Shown here: in pieces, positions 17,692 through 25,894 of the stretch
Position numbering within the stretch: the stretch's first letter is position 1
Layout: each line of letters starts with the position of its first letter
Assembly (NCBI GenBank): GCA_026989275.1
Contig: JALSJQ010000011.1
Location: 35,153-99,152, forward strand
Length of the DNA stretch: 64,000 bases
Direction of reading: 5' to 3'
DNA from: Albidovulum sp.
GTDB lineage: Bacteria; Pseudomonadota; Alphaproteobacteria; Rhodobacterales; Rhodobacteraceae
The notes under the pieces: generated by a model
What the model was told of the DNA's origin: nothing
Databases searched by the model: none
The model's input: only the letters and a program-made list of their open reading frames with translations
Position numbers and translations under genes: made by a program

Positions 17692-18698
17692 GCCCAGTTC
17701 CCCCGCGAGATCAGACCGAGGTTCTCGAGCTGGCGCCAGCCGCGATATTCGGTCGACTTTTCGGTCCAGAAGCCGCCTTTCTCCGCCATGACGCGGCGAT
17801 AGGCGACGTATTCGCGCGAGCCGCCGTAATGCTGGCGCCGCGTCATCTCCGCCTCGACCTTCTCGGCCAGGGGCGCGATGAACTTGGCATGCAGCAGGCA
17901 CCCCGAAGGCTTCTCGCCGCCCCATTCATCATAGACGTAATTGAGCCCGCGGGGGAGCAGCATGTGCGTCGAGCTGACATAGGCATAGCCCTTTCGCCAG
18001 CGCACGAGCGGGATCTTGTTGAGCGCCGGCGCCCGATCCGGCGCCCCTTCGAAGAGCACCCGCAGGCGCGGCCCCCCCTGGATCCAGAGATTGGCATAAT
18101 GCGGATTGCGCGAGATCACGTAGTTGCCGGCATCGAACCAGCGCAGGATCTCGAACGGATCCCGCCCTTCGGCATAGCGGGCCTCGCTGACCGGGCCCCT
18201 GGGATACATGTCGAGCAGCATGGCCGGGAAGGACTTGATCGCCGAAGCATCGAGCCAGTCCGTCAATGCCGGCAGGGGGCGCGTGTCCATGAAGGGATAG
18301 ACGAGGAATTCGTCCGGATCGACCACCAGCACCCAGTGCCCGGCCCCGTGGCGGTAGAGCAGGGCGTTGATCCAGTCCATTCCGAAACGGGAGCGGCGAT
18401 AGCTGCCGCGGGCGTGCCAGAGCGACACGTCCTCCTGATCGGCGAGGTATTCGCGGGAGCCGTCGTTCGAGCCGTTGTCGATGATGAAGAAATGGGAGAC
18501 GCCGAGGCGGCGGTAATAGTCGAGGAACCAGGGCAGCCGCAGCCGTTCGTTCCACAGGGTCGCGAAAAGGAGAATGTCCCCCGGCTTCCTGCGATCACCG
18601 CGGAAGACGACGCGCGAAAGCTCGCGGCTCTTGCGCCAGGCCCTGAGAAGAAGCCTCTTGCGCTCGAGGCGCAACCGATAGCGTGTCCAGACGCTCAC
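17688..18698 (-). CDS. Glycosyltransferase family 2 protein
   Basis: A GT-A fold enzyme of about 336 residues. It shows an N-terminal nucleotide-sugar region (LWNERLRLPWFLDYY, IIDNGSNDGS) and the metal-binding DxD-like VVDPDEFLVY. Related proteins are annotated only as glycosyltransferase family 2 or DUF4422/GT92-like; donor and acceptor are unknown. I prefer the GTG at 18698 because GGAGG lies 8 bases upstream; a GTG at 18713 would add five residues. It is first of three coupled genes (GT2, GT14, sulfotransferase) and follows the GT4 gene after about 50 bases. Confidence 0.8.
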   Translation of the reverse strand: MSVWTRYRLRLERKRLLLRAWRKSRELSRVVFRGDRRKPGDILLFATLWNERLRLPWFLDYYRRLGVSHFFIIDNGSNDGSREYLADQEDVSLWHARGSYRRSRFGMDWINALLYRHGAGHWVLVVDPDEFLVYPFMDTRPLPALTDWLDASAIKSFPAMLLDMYPRGPVSEARYAEGRDPFEILRWFDAGNYVISRNPHYANLWIQGGPRLRVLFEGAPDRAPALNKIPLVRWRKGYAYVSSTHMLLPRGLNYVYDEWGGEKPSGCLLHAKFIAPLAEKVEAEMTRRQHYGGSREYVAYRRVMAEKGGFWTEKSTEYRGWRQLENLGLISRGNWA

Positions 18699-18749
18699 CG
18701 CCCCGCCCTCCACATGGCCGCCGCTCCGCCGGACATGGCCGGGGTCGCG

Positions 18750-19976
18750 TCACCCGCTGCCCTGCCCCGGCAGAAGGCCGAGCGCCTGCGCCGCCCCGAC
18801 GACGTGATCCTGCCAGCGGGGCAGGGACGGGGGACTCCTGCGAGACATTCCGAGGCGGGACTGCTCGTCACTCACAAGCCTCATTATGGTTTTTTCCCAA
18901 GCATACGCATCGTCCGCCTTCAGGTAAACGGGATAATCCTTAAGAATTTCCCTGAAAACCGGCAGATCGGAAACGATGACCGGAATGCCCCGTGCCGCCG
19001 CCTCGAGGGCCGGCAGGCCGAACCCTTCCGCACGGCTCGGCAGGAGCAGCGCCGCGGCCTTCTCGAGCAGTTGCCCCACGGCCGCGTCGGGCATCCCTTC
19101 ATGGTGGTGGATGCCGATATCCCGGTTCACGAGATGGTCGAGCCGGGCGAAGAAGGCCTCGTCATGCCAGCCGCGACGGCCGACGAGATGCAGCTCCGGC
19201 CGGCTTTCGCCCGGCAATTCGGCGGCCAGCCTCTCCCAGATGTCGAGGAGCAGGGCATGGTTCTTGCGCGGTTCGATCGTCGAGAGGCAGACGAAACGGG
19301 CCGGCCCCGGCGGAGGCGGGGGCGCCGGTGCGGCCGCTTCGACCCCGAGCGGCGCGATGACCCAGCGGTGCCTGCGTGCAAGATGCGGCCGGATGTCCGC
19401 CCGTGTCGCCTCGGCGCTCGTCATGATGACGTCGGCGCAACGATCGGCCAGCGCAATGTGCCTCCGGAAGTGGATCACGCTCTCGGGCCGGCAGAAACGG
19501 GGATGGGAGAGGGGGATGGCATCGTGCAGCATCACGACGATCCCGGCCCCGATCTGCCGCGCAAGGCCGATGGTCTGCGGCGTGAGGTTGACATGCCCGA
19601 GATTGAGATAGACCGCCTCGCCCACGCCGAGACGCCAGAGCCGGGCGGCGCATTCCCCGGCCGTGCCCATGGCCAGGGCTGTGGCGCGCAGACAATCCTC
19701 CGCCGCCCTGCGCGCCGGCCCGCCCCGGCCGCGGCGCCGCAGCCAGGGGGGGAGCCGCACCCGCTCGCCCCGGCCGGCCAGATGGTCGCGAAAGGCCCGC
19801 GCGCCCACGTGATCTGTCACGACGAGCCGCCGGCCGCTTCTGACGAGAAACAGCGCATCGGGCCGCAGGCGCAGGAGCCAGTCGAGCCACGCCTTTTCCA
19901 CCCGGTCGATCCCCGTGAGCGGACCGCGGCCGATCCGGGTCAGCAGGCGGGTCATGTCGAGGATGGGCCGTTTCAT
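18750..19976 (-). CDS. Glycosyltransferase family 4 (GT-B) protein
   Basis: A 408-residue retaining glycosyltransferase. The C-terminal Rossmann half has EPRKNH at 235-240 and SRAEGFGLP at 314-322 (the E-x7-E nucleotide-sugar motif region continues to LEAAARG), followed by IPVIVSD. The N-terminal half contains ITRIGRGPLTGIDRVE-type residues typical of the mannosyl/rhamnosyl transferases annotated next to capsule genes. It starts 3 bases after the galE stop, so it is in the same transcript as galE and galU. Sugar specificity cannot be read. Confidence 0.85.
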   Translation of the reverse strand: MKRPILDMTRLLTRIGRGPLTGIDRVEKAWLDWLLRLRPDALFLVRSGRRLVVTDHVGARAFRDHLAGRGERVRLPPWLRRRGRGGPARRAAEDCLRATALAMGTAGECAARLWRLGVGEAVYLNLGHVNLTPQTIGLARQIGAGIVVMLHDAIPLSHPRFCRPESVIHFRRHIALADRCADVIMTSAEATRADIRPHLARRHRWVIAPLGVEAAAPAPPPPPGPARFVCLSTIEPRKNHALLLDIWERLAAELPGESRPELHLVGRRGWHDEAFFARLDHLVNRDIGIHHHEGMPDAAVGQLLEKAAALLLPSRAEGFGLPALEAAARGIPVIVSDLPVFREILKDYPVYLKADDAYAWEKTIMRLVSDEQSRLGMSRRSPPSLPRWQDHVVGAAQALGLLPGQGSG

Positions 19977-19979
19977 GCT

Positions 19980-20963
19980 TCAGCGCCGGTAGTCGCCGCG
20001 CTGGTGCCAGCGCCATGCATCGGCAATCATGTCCTCGAGCGATCGCCGGGGCCGCCAGTCGAGTTCGCGAGCGGCCCTGCGCGAGCCCGAAACGAGCCGC
20101 GTGCAGTCGCCGGGGCGGCGATCCCCCTCGATCACCGGCACCTTCTCTCCCGTCACCTTCTCCGCGGCCTCGATCACCTCGCGCACCGAATAGCCCCGGC
20201 CGCTGCCGAGATTGAACACCGCGCCGCCCCGGCCTGCGCGCAACCAGCCGAGCCCGGCGAGATGGGCTTCGATCAGATCGACGACATGCACATAGTCGCG
20301 GATGCAGGTGCCGTCGGGCGTGTCGTAATCTGTGCCGAAGATGGTGAGCGTCTCCCGTCGCCCGCTGATCGCGTCGAGCACGAGCGGCACGAGATGGGTT
20401 TCCGGGCGATGAAACTCGCCGATCTCCGCCTCGGGATCGGCCCCGGCGACATTGAAGTAGCGGAAGGTGACGGCCTCGAGACCATGCGTTGCCGCGAAAT
20501 GGCCGATCATGTCCTCGATCGCGGCCTTGGAGGCGCCATAGGCGTTGATCGGTCGGCGGGGAGCGTTCTCGTCGAGAAGCACCCCGTCCTGCTCGCCATA
20601 GACGGCGCAGGTGGACGAGAAGACGAGGTGGCGGCAACCGGCCCTGACCATCGCCTCGAGGAGGTTCACCGCCCCGGCGATGTTGCGCCGCCAGTAGAGC
20701 CCGGGTTCGCGGACCGACTGGCCGACATCGGAAAGGGCGGCGAAATGCATCACCGCCACCGGCCGCCAGCGGTCGAAGACGGCATCGAGCCACGCCCGGT
20801 CCTCGAGAGCACCCTCCTCGAGCGGGCCGAACTTCACCGCATCGGCCCAGCCGGTGCTGAGATCGTCACAGGTGACGGGAAGATAACCCGCCGCCTTCAG
20901 CGCCTTGCAGGCATGAGAACCGATATAGCCTGCCCCGCCCGTAACGAGGACCGCCCCGGACAT
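19980..20963 (-). CDS. galE: UDP-glucose 4-epimerase
   Basis: This NAD-dependent extended SDR interconverts UDP-glucose and UDP-galactose for polysaccharide synthesis. Its 327 residues carry the GGAGYIGS motif at 9-16, the FSSTCAVYG strand and the catalytic pair Y142 and K146 in AYGASK. The ATG at 20963 was chosen because it begins directly at the Rossmann strand (MSGAVLVTGG); upstream in-frame sequence is galU. It lies 5 bases downstream of galU. Confidence 0.95.
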   Translation of the reverse strand: MSGAVLVTGGAGYIGSHACKALKAAGYLPVTCDDLSTGWADAVKFGPLEEGALEDRAWLDAVFDRWRPVAVMHFAALSDVGQSVREPGLYWRRNIAGAVNLLEAMVRAGCRHLVFSSTCAVYGEQDGVLLDENAPRRPINAYGASKAAIEDMIGHFAATHGLEAVTFRYFNVAGADPEAEIGEFHRPETHLVPLVLDAISGRRETLTIFGTDYDTPDGTCIRDYVHVVDLIEAHLAGLGWLRAGRGGAVFNLGSGRGYSVREVIEAAEKVTGEKVPVIEGDRRPGDCTRLVSGSRRAARELDWRPRRSLEDMIADAWRWHQRGDYRR

Positions 20964-20968
20964 GGCCG

Positions 20969-21862
20969 TCACTCGGCCGCATCGCTGCGGGCGACGATGC
21001 CTTCGAGAAAGCGGCGGAACCCTGCGCCGAGATCCTCGCGGGCGAGCGCGAAGGACACCGTCGCCTCCAGAAAGCCGGCCTTGGAGCCGCAATCGTAGCG
21101 TTCGCCCTCGAACCGGTAGGCATAGACGCCTTCGCCCCCGATCTCGGCGGCAATGGCATCGGTGAGCTGGATCTCGCCACCGGCGCCGACCTTCTTGCGG
21201 TTGAGGTGGCGCAGGATCTGGGGGGTCAGGATGTAGCGGCCGATGACGGCGAGGTTCGAGGGGGCCGTCTGCGGATCGGGTTTCTCGACCAGACCGCCGA
21301 CCCGCACCATCCGCCCCATGTCCTCGGCAATGTCCACCACCCCGTAGGCCGACACCTTCTCGCGCGGCACTTCCATCGCCGCCACCATGTTGCCCCCCGT
21401 CTCGGCATAGGCCTCGACCATCTGCTGGAGCACCGGCCTCTCGGCGCTCATCACGTCATCGGGCAGGATGACGGCGAAGGGTTCGTTGCTGGCGATGAGG
21501 CGGCGGGCGCACCAGACGGCATGGCCCAGCCCCTTGGCTTCGTGCTGGCGCACATAGGCGATGGCGCCGCTGTCCATGTTGGTGGACTGGAGAATTTCGA
21601 GAAGTTCCTTCTTGCCGGCCTTGCGCAGCGCCTGCTCGAGCTGCGGCGCATGGTCGAAATAGTCCTCGAGCGCGCTCTTGCCACGGGAGGTGACGAAGAT
21701 GAACTCGCGAATGCCGGCGGCCCGGGCCTCGTCGATCGCATACTGGATCAGCGGCCGATCGACCAGCGTCATGATTTCCTTGGGAATGGCCTTGGTGGCA
21801 GGCAGGAAACGGGTGCCGAGCCCGGCCACGGGGAAGATCGCCTTTGTCACGCGGCGTTTCAT
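20969..21862 (-). CDS. galU: UTP-glucose-1-phosphate uridylyltransferase
   Basis: GalU makes UDP-glucose from UTP and glucose 1-phosphate, feeding galE and the glycosyltransferases downstream. The 297-residue protein has the nucleotidyltransferase signature GLGTRFLPATK at 14-24, with IPKEIM following, and family-typical segments such as EILQSTNMDSGAI and GEIQLTDAI. It is the first gene of galU-galE-GT4-GT2-GT14-sulfotransferase and has a promoter overlapped by a palindrome. Confidence 0.97.
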   Translation of the reverse strand: MKRRVTKAIFPVAGLGTRFLPATKAIPKEIMTLVDRPLIQYAIDEARAAGIREFIFVTSRGKSALEDYFDHAPQLEQALRKAGKKELLEILQSTNMDSGAIAYVRQHEAKGLGHAVWCARRLIASNEPFAVILPDDVMSAERPVLQQMVEAYAETGGNMVAAMEVPREKVSAYGVVDIAEDMGRMVRVGGLVEKPDPQTAPSNLAVIGRYILTPQILRHLNRKKVGAGGEIQLTDAIAAEIGGEGVYAYRFEGERYDCGSKAGFLEATVSFALAREDLGAGFRRFLEGIVARSDAAE

Positions 21863-21921
21863 GCAATACTCCGATCATCTTCCGACGGCGAGGCACGAAC
21901 CCGCCGCCCGAAAGGCTGTGG

Positions 21922-21961
21922 ATAACGGATCCGTTATTGGCGTTTTGGACCGACGGTTCAA
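21922..21961 (-). promoter_or_regulatory. galU promoter overlapped by 16-bp palindromic operator
   Basis: On the minus strand TTGAAC (21956-21961) and AATAAC (21933-21938) are 17 bases apart. The -10 is part of a perfect 16-bp palindrome ATAACGGATCCGTTAT (21922-21937) that would cover -10 to the transcription start, the classic place for a repressor. The regulator is not evident. The rest of the 235-base gap to the EVE gene (21863-22097) holds no gene. Confidence 0.6.
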
Positions 21962-22097
21962 CAAAAAACGACCGGCGCCGCCCACATCGGACAAGACCGG
22001 CCCCGTCACCTGCAGCCGAGACATTCCTTCCGCAACAAGATCGGGAGTGCATCCGGCGCCCGATGCCCGCAACGGGTGGATCACGGCCGACGGCCGT

Positions 22098-22544
22098 TCA
22101 GCAGGCGCCCGGATCGACGCCGGGGACCTTGCCGAAGCCGGCCATCTCGCAGATGATGCGCCACTCCGCGGGCCGCACCGGCTGCACCGACAGGCGCGAA
22201 TTCGTCACCAGCACCATCTCCGCGAGGCGCGGATCGGCCTTGATCTCCCCGAGCAACACCGGCCGCGGCAGGGCACATTTCGCCTGCACATCGACGCATT
22301 CCCAGCGCGGATCGTCGGTGGTGGAATCGGGATGGGCCTCGCGGCAGACCTCGACGATGCCGACGATGCGCTTTTCGTTCACCGAATGGTAGAAGAAGCC
22401 GAGATCGCCCCGCTTCATCTGCCGCATGAAGTTGCGCGCCTGATAATTCCGCACCCCGTCCCACTCCTGACAGGGCGGCTCGGCGCCGACCTGGTCTTCC
22501 CAGCTCCAGGTGCCGGGCTCGGACTTGAAGAGCCAGAACTGCAT
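22098..22544 (-). CDS. EVE domain-containing protein (thymocyte nuclear protein 1 family)
   Basis: A 148-residue single EVE domain, related to PUA/YTH folds and thought to bind modified bases. It shows the family start FWLFKSEPGTWSWEDQ, the WDGVRNYQARNFMR segment and GFFYHS. In bacteria stand-alone EVE proteins are often near tRNA- or stress-related genes, and here it follows yciI, gpsA and tsaD (a tRNA modification gene). The ligand is unknown. The ATG at 22544 has a GAGGGGGG stretch upstream. Confidence 0.92.
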   Translation of the reverse strand: MQFWLFKSEPGTWSWEDQVGAEPPCQEWDGVRNYQARNFMRQMKRGDLGFFYHSVNEKRIVGIVEVCREAHPDSTTDDPRWECVDVQAKCALPRPVLLGEIKADPRLAEMVLVTNSRLSVQPVRPAEWRIICEMAGFGKVPGVDPGAC

Positions 22545-22555
22545 CACCACCCCCC

Positions 22556-22828
22556 TCAGCCGATCACCCGCTTCCACGGCCGCAGGCTGACCCGCTCGAA
22601 CAGCCCTGCCCGGGCATACGGGTCGTTCGCCGCCCATTCGCGCGCCTCCTCGAGGCTTTCGACCTCGAGCACCGCCATCGAACCGCACATGTTGCCCTCC
22701 TCGTCGAGGAGGGGACCGCCGAAGACCACTTTCCCCGTTTCCTCGAGATAGGCGAGATGCGCTTCGCGGTTGGCAAGGCGAATGTCGAGCGCGCCGGGCC
22801 TGTCCTCGGCGTAAAGGGCGACATACAT
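22556..22828 (-). CDS. YciI family protein
   Basis: A 90-residue dimeric alpha+beta barrel (ferredoxin-like) protein of the YciI family. It contains the conserved R-x-H pattern (R21-EAH), VVFGGPLLDEEGNMCG and NDPYARAGLFE. The function is unproven; the active-site-like His-Asp pair is present. AGGAGA precedes the ATG at 22828. It lies 11 bases upstream of the EVE gene and 89 bases downstream of gpsA, an order common in Rhodobacterales. Confidence 0.88.
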   Translation of the reverse strand: MYVALYAEDRPGALDIRLANREAHLAYLEETGKVVFGGPLLDEEGNMCGSMAVLEVESLEEAREWAANDPYARAGLFERVSLRPWKRVIG

Positions 22829-22917
22829 GGGGCGATCTCCTTCGTGATCCGGTCGTCGGGCAATCCGTTCCTGCGCCATCATAACGGCGCCCCCCGGCAG
22901 GAGAAAGGCTCCGCGGC

Positions 22918-23886
22918 TCAGCCCTCTTCCCTGAGCGGACGGGCCAGGAGCGCCTCGGCCGCCTCGCCCACGGTGATGCGCCGGGTGACGATGGCGGCCA
23001 CCATGCGGGTGATCGGCATGTCGATGCCGAGAAGCGCGGCCTTGTCGGCAATGGCCCCGGCGGTGGCGATGCCTTCCACCGTCTGCCCTTCGGGCGGGGT
23101 GTCGCCGGCGCCGAGCGCCCGTCCGAAGCTGAAATTGCGCGAAAGCGGAGAGGTCGAGGTGAGGGCGAGATCCCCCAGCCCGGAAAGACCGGCGAGGGTT
23201 TCGGGACGGGCGCCGAGCGCCGCCGCGTAGCGGCGCATCTCGGCGAAACCGCGGGTCATGATGGCCGCGCGGGCTGATTCGCCGAGCCCCGCCCCGATCG
23301 CGAGGCCGCAGGCGATGGCGATCACGTTCTTGAGCGCACCGCCGAGTTCGGCGCCGGTCACGTCGTCGGTGCGGTAGAGCCGCAGGCTCCGGGTCGAAAG
23401 CAGGGTCTGCAATTCCTGTCCGAGCCCCGGCGCGCGCGCGGCCAGCGTCAGGGCGGTAGGCTTGCCGGCGGCGATCTCGGCGGCGAATCCCGGCCCCGTG
23501 AGCACCGCCACTTCGGCCCCGGGCACCCGGGAGGCGATGATCTCGCTCGGCAGCATGCCCGTCTCGCGATCGGCCCCCTTGGCGCAGCTGACGAGGGGCA
23601 CCGGCGGCAAGAGCCCGCCCTTGCGATCGAGAAATCCTCCGAGCGCCTGCGTCGGCACGGCGAGAAGGACGGCCTCGCTCCCCTCCAGATGAGCGAACTC
23701 GCCCGTCACCCTCACCCCGTCGGGGAGGACATGCCCCGGCAGACGCGGGTTCAGACGGCTTTCCTCCATCGCGGCGGCGCGCTCCGCATCGCGATCGACC
23801 AGAACGACGTTGCGCCCGTCGGTGGCAAGGGCCGTCGCGAGCGCCGTGCCGAAGGCCCCTGCGCCGACAACGCCGATCTTCCTCAT
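22918..23886 (-). CDS. gpsA: NAD(P)-dependent glycerol-3-phosphate dehydrogenase
   Basis: GpsA reduces dihydroxyacetone phosphate to sn-glycerol 3-phosphate for phospholipid synthesis. In 322 residues it shows GAGAFG (8-13), the LLAVPTQ and SCAKG segments, the catalytic-lysine region [12 protein letters not shown], and SGLGDLALT. The ATG at 23886 overlaps the tsaD stop by 4 bases (ATGA). It was picked over upstream starts because it begins at the Rossmann strand. Confidence 0.96.
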   Translation of the reverse strand: MRKIGVVGAGAFGTALATALATDGRNVVLVDRDAERAAAMEESRLNPRLPGHVLPDGVRVTGEFAHLEGSEAVLLAVPTQALGGFLDRKGGLLPPVPLVSCAKGADRETGMLPSEIIASRVPGAEVAVLTGPGFAAEIAAGKPTALTLAARAPGLGQELQTLLSTRSLRLYRTDDVTGAELGGALKNVIAIACGLAIGAGLGESARAAIMTRGFAEMRRYAAALGARPETLAGLSGLGDLALTSTSPLSRNFSFGRALGAGDTPPEGQTVEGIATAGAIADKAALLGIDMPITRMVAAIVTRRITVGEAAEALLARPLREEG

Positions 23887-25007
23887 GCCTTGGCTCCCTT
23901 CCTGCCCGCGCCGAGAAGCGCCGGGCTCGTTTCGTCGAGCGGCCAGCGGGGACGCGCCGCAAGCGTCGGATCGTCCTGCCGGCCATCGAGATACCATTCC
24001 GCCCCGGCCCAGGCGATCATGGCACCGTTGTCGGTGCAAAGGGGCAGAGGCGGTGCGTCAAACGGGATCTGTGCGCGCGCAGCCACCTCTTCAAGGGCCG
24101 CCCGCAGACTTTCATTGGCGGCGACCCCGCCGGCCACGGCGAAACGGCTCGGCCGCCGCCCGAGCCTCTCCTCGAAGAGCGCAAGGGCCCGCCGCGACTT
24201 TTCGGCCAGCACGTCGCGCACCGCCGCCTGAAAGGAAGCCGCCAGATCGGCCTGGTCCTGCCGCGTGAGCCCGCCCTGCTCCGCCAGGAGCCTGTCGCGC
24301 GCCCGCAGGACGGCGGTCTTAAGCCCCGAGAAGGAGAGATGGGCGTCATCGCGGTCGAGAAGCGGCCGGGGAAAGGCGAAGCGCGCCGCATCGCCCCGCC
24401 GCGCCACCCGCTCGACATGGGGACCACCCGGCTGGGGCAGACCGACGAGCCGCGCCACCTTGTCGAAGGCTTCGCCGGGGGCGTCGTCGATGGTGCCCCC
24501 GAGACGCAGAAAGTCACGCGGCCCGCGCACCGCGAGAAACTGGCAATGCCCCCCCGAGACGAGGAGCAGGAGATAGGGGAAGGGCGTCGGGGAGGCGAGC
24601 CGCACCGTCAGCGCATGACCGGCAAGATGGTTGACGCCGACGAGCGGCTTGCCGGTGGCCGCGACCAGCCCCTTGGCGAACATCACCCCCGAAAGAACGC
24701 CGCCGATGAGCCCCGGCCCGGCGGTGACGGCGATCAGGTCCACCTCCTCGAGCGCGATCCCCGCCACGTTCAGCGCCTCGCGCGTCACCGGCTCGAGCCG
24801 CTCCGCGTGGGCCCGGGCGGCGATCTCGGGCACGACACCGCCGAAGGGCGCATGCAGCTCGGTCTGCGAGGCGACCACATTGGCCAGGATCTCGCCCCGC
24901 GGCCCGTCCGCCGGCCGCACGCGCACGACGCCCGCCGCCGTCTCGTCGCAGCTGCTTTCGATGCCGAGCACGATCAGCTCGGCCGGTGCCTTCGTCTCTC
25001 GTCTCAT
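23883..25007 (-). CDS. tsaD: tRNA N6-threonylcarbamoyladenosine transferase TsaD
   Basis: With TsaB, TsaC and TsaE this enzyme places t6A at position 37 of ANN-decoding tRNAs. Its 374 residues show the ASKHA fold with [10 protein letters not shown] near the start, metal ligands H127 and H131 (NHLAGH), SGGHCQ and the late metal-ligand region [12 protein letters not shown]. The ATG at 25007 diverges from hemD by 48 bases, leaving very little room for two promoters. It heads tsaD-gpsA-yciI-EVE. Confidence 0.96.
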   Translation of the reverse strand: MRRETKAPAELIVLGIESSCDETAAGVVRVRPADGPRGEILANVVASQTELHAPFGGVVPEIAARAHAERLEPVTREALNVAGIALEEVDLIAVTAGPGLIGGVLSGVMFAKGLVAATGKPLVGVNHLAGHALTVRLASPTPFPYLLLLVSGGHCQFLAVRGPRDFLRLGGTIDDAPGEAFDKVARLVGLPQPGGPHVERVARRGDAARFAFPRPLLDRDDAHLSFSGLKTAVLRARDRLLAEQGGLTRQDQADLAASFQAAVRDVLAEKSRRALALFEERLGRRPSRFAVAGGVAANESLRAALEEVAARAQIPFDAPPLPLCTDNGAMIAWAGAEWYLDGRQDDPTLAARPRWPLDETSPALLGAGRKGAKA

Positions 25008-25055
25008 CCCCGCCTCGGCTTGCCCCCCGGGCCGGGGCCAGCTAACACCCTTCCG

Positions 25056-25829
25056 ATGAAGGCCACAACCGCAGAGCCCCTCGTTCTCGTCACCCGGCCC
25101 GAACCGGCGGCCAGCCGCTTCGCCCGTCGGCTGCACGACCACCTGGCCGGAAGCGGCGCCAGGGCCGAGATCCGCGTGGCGCCTCTTGCGCGAATCGCCC
25201 CCGCGCCCTTGCCGGCGCGCCTCGACAAGCGCCCCCGGGCCGCCATCCTCACCTCCCGCAATGCCCTGCCGGCCCTCACGCGGCTCGTGCCGCGGGACGT
25301 GCCGGTCTTCACCGTCGGCAAGAGCACGGCGGCGGCGGTGCACCAGGCGGGTTACGAGGCCGTCGCCGGTCCCGGCACGGCCCGGCGGCTCGCCCCGCTC
25401 CTCCAGCGCCGCCTTTCCCCGTCCGAAGGGCCGCTGCTCTATCTTCACGGCGCCCCTCTCGCCCACGACCTTGCGGGCGAACTGGCCGGGTTGGGCTACG
25501 ACGTCGCGACGCTTCTGGCCTATCGCCAGGAGCCCCGGCCCTTCGACGAGGACATCCGCACTCTCCTTCGTGCCGCCGACGAGAGGGGGCGCACGGTCAT
25601 CGTGCCGGTTCTCTCCCCCATGAGCGCGCAATATCTTGCCGATGCCTGGGCCGGAGCCGCACTCTCCGCGGATCGCCCGCCCCGCACCGTCGCCTTCAGC
25701 CCCCGAATCGGCGCCACTCTCGAAAGACGGGGCCTTGCACCGGCCGTTGTTCTGGACAGGCCGGAAAGCGACGCGCTGATGGCCGCCCTCGAAACCCTCG
25801 TCAGGCGGCATGGCGGCGCCCTGCGTTGA
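25056..25829 (+). CDS. hemD: Uroporphyrinogen-III synthase
   Basis: HemD closes and inverts ring D of hydroxymethylbilane in haem and B12 synthesis. The 257-residue protein starts [15 protein letters not shown], as the family does, has the LTSRNAL region and a two-lobed pattern ending in [16 protein letters not shown]. Conservation is low in this family, so context counts: it is followed by the mitofilin-like and HemY-like genes, as in many alphaproteobacteria. hemC, often between tsaD and hemD, is not here. Confidence 0.85.
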   Translation: MKATTAEPLVLVTRPEPAASRFARRLHDHLAGSGARAEIRVAPLARIAPAPLPARLDKRPRAAILTSRNALPALTRLVPRDVPVFTVGKSTAAAVHQAGYEAVAGPGTARRLAPLLQRRLSPSEGPLLYLHGAPLAHDLAGELAGLGYDVATLLAYRQEPRPFDEDIRTLLRAADERGRTVIVPVLSPMSAQYLADAWAGAALSADRPPRTVAFSPRIGATLERRGLAPAVVLDRPESDALMAALETLVRRHGGALR

Positions 25830-25894
25830 GCCGCCATCTTGTGACCGCTCCCGTCATCCACTAGGGGGAGAGCGAGCAGCCATTGGAGGCGATC

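Noticed and set aside
17829..21098. A 1,089-codon open frame opposite the GT2, GT4 and galE genes
   Set aside because: It crosses several well-supported genes on the other strand and has no recognisable domain.
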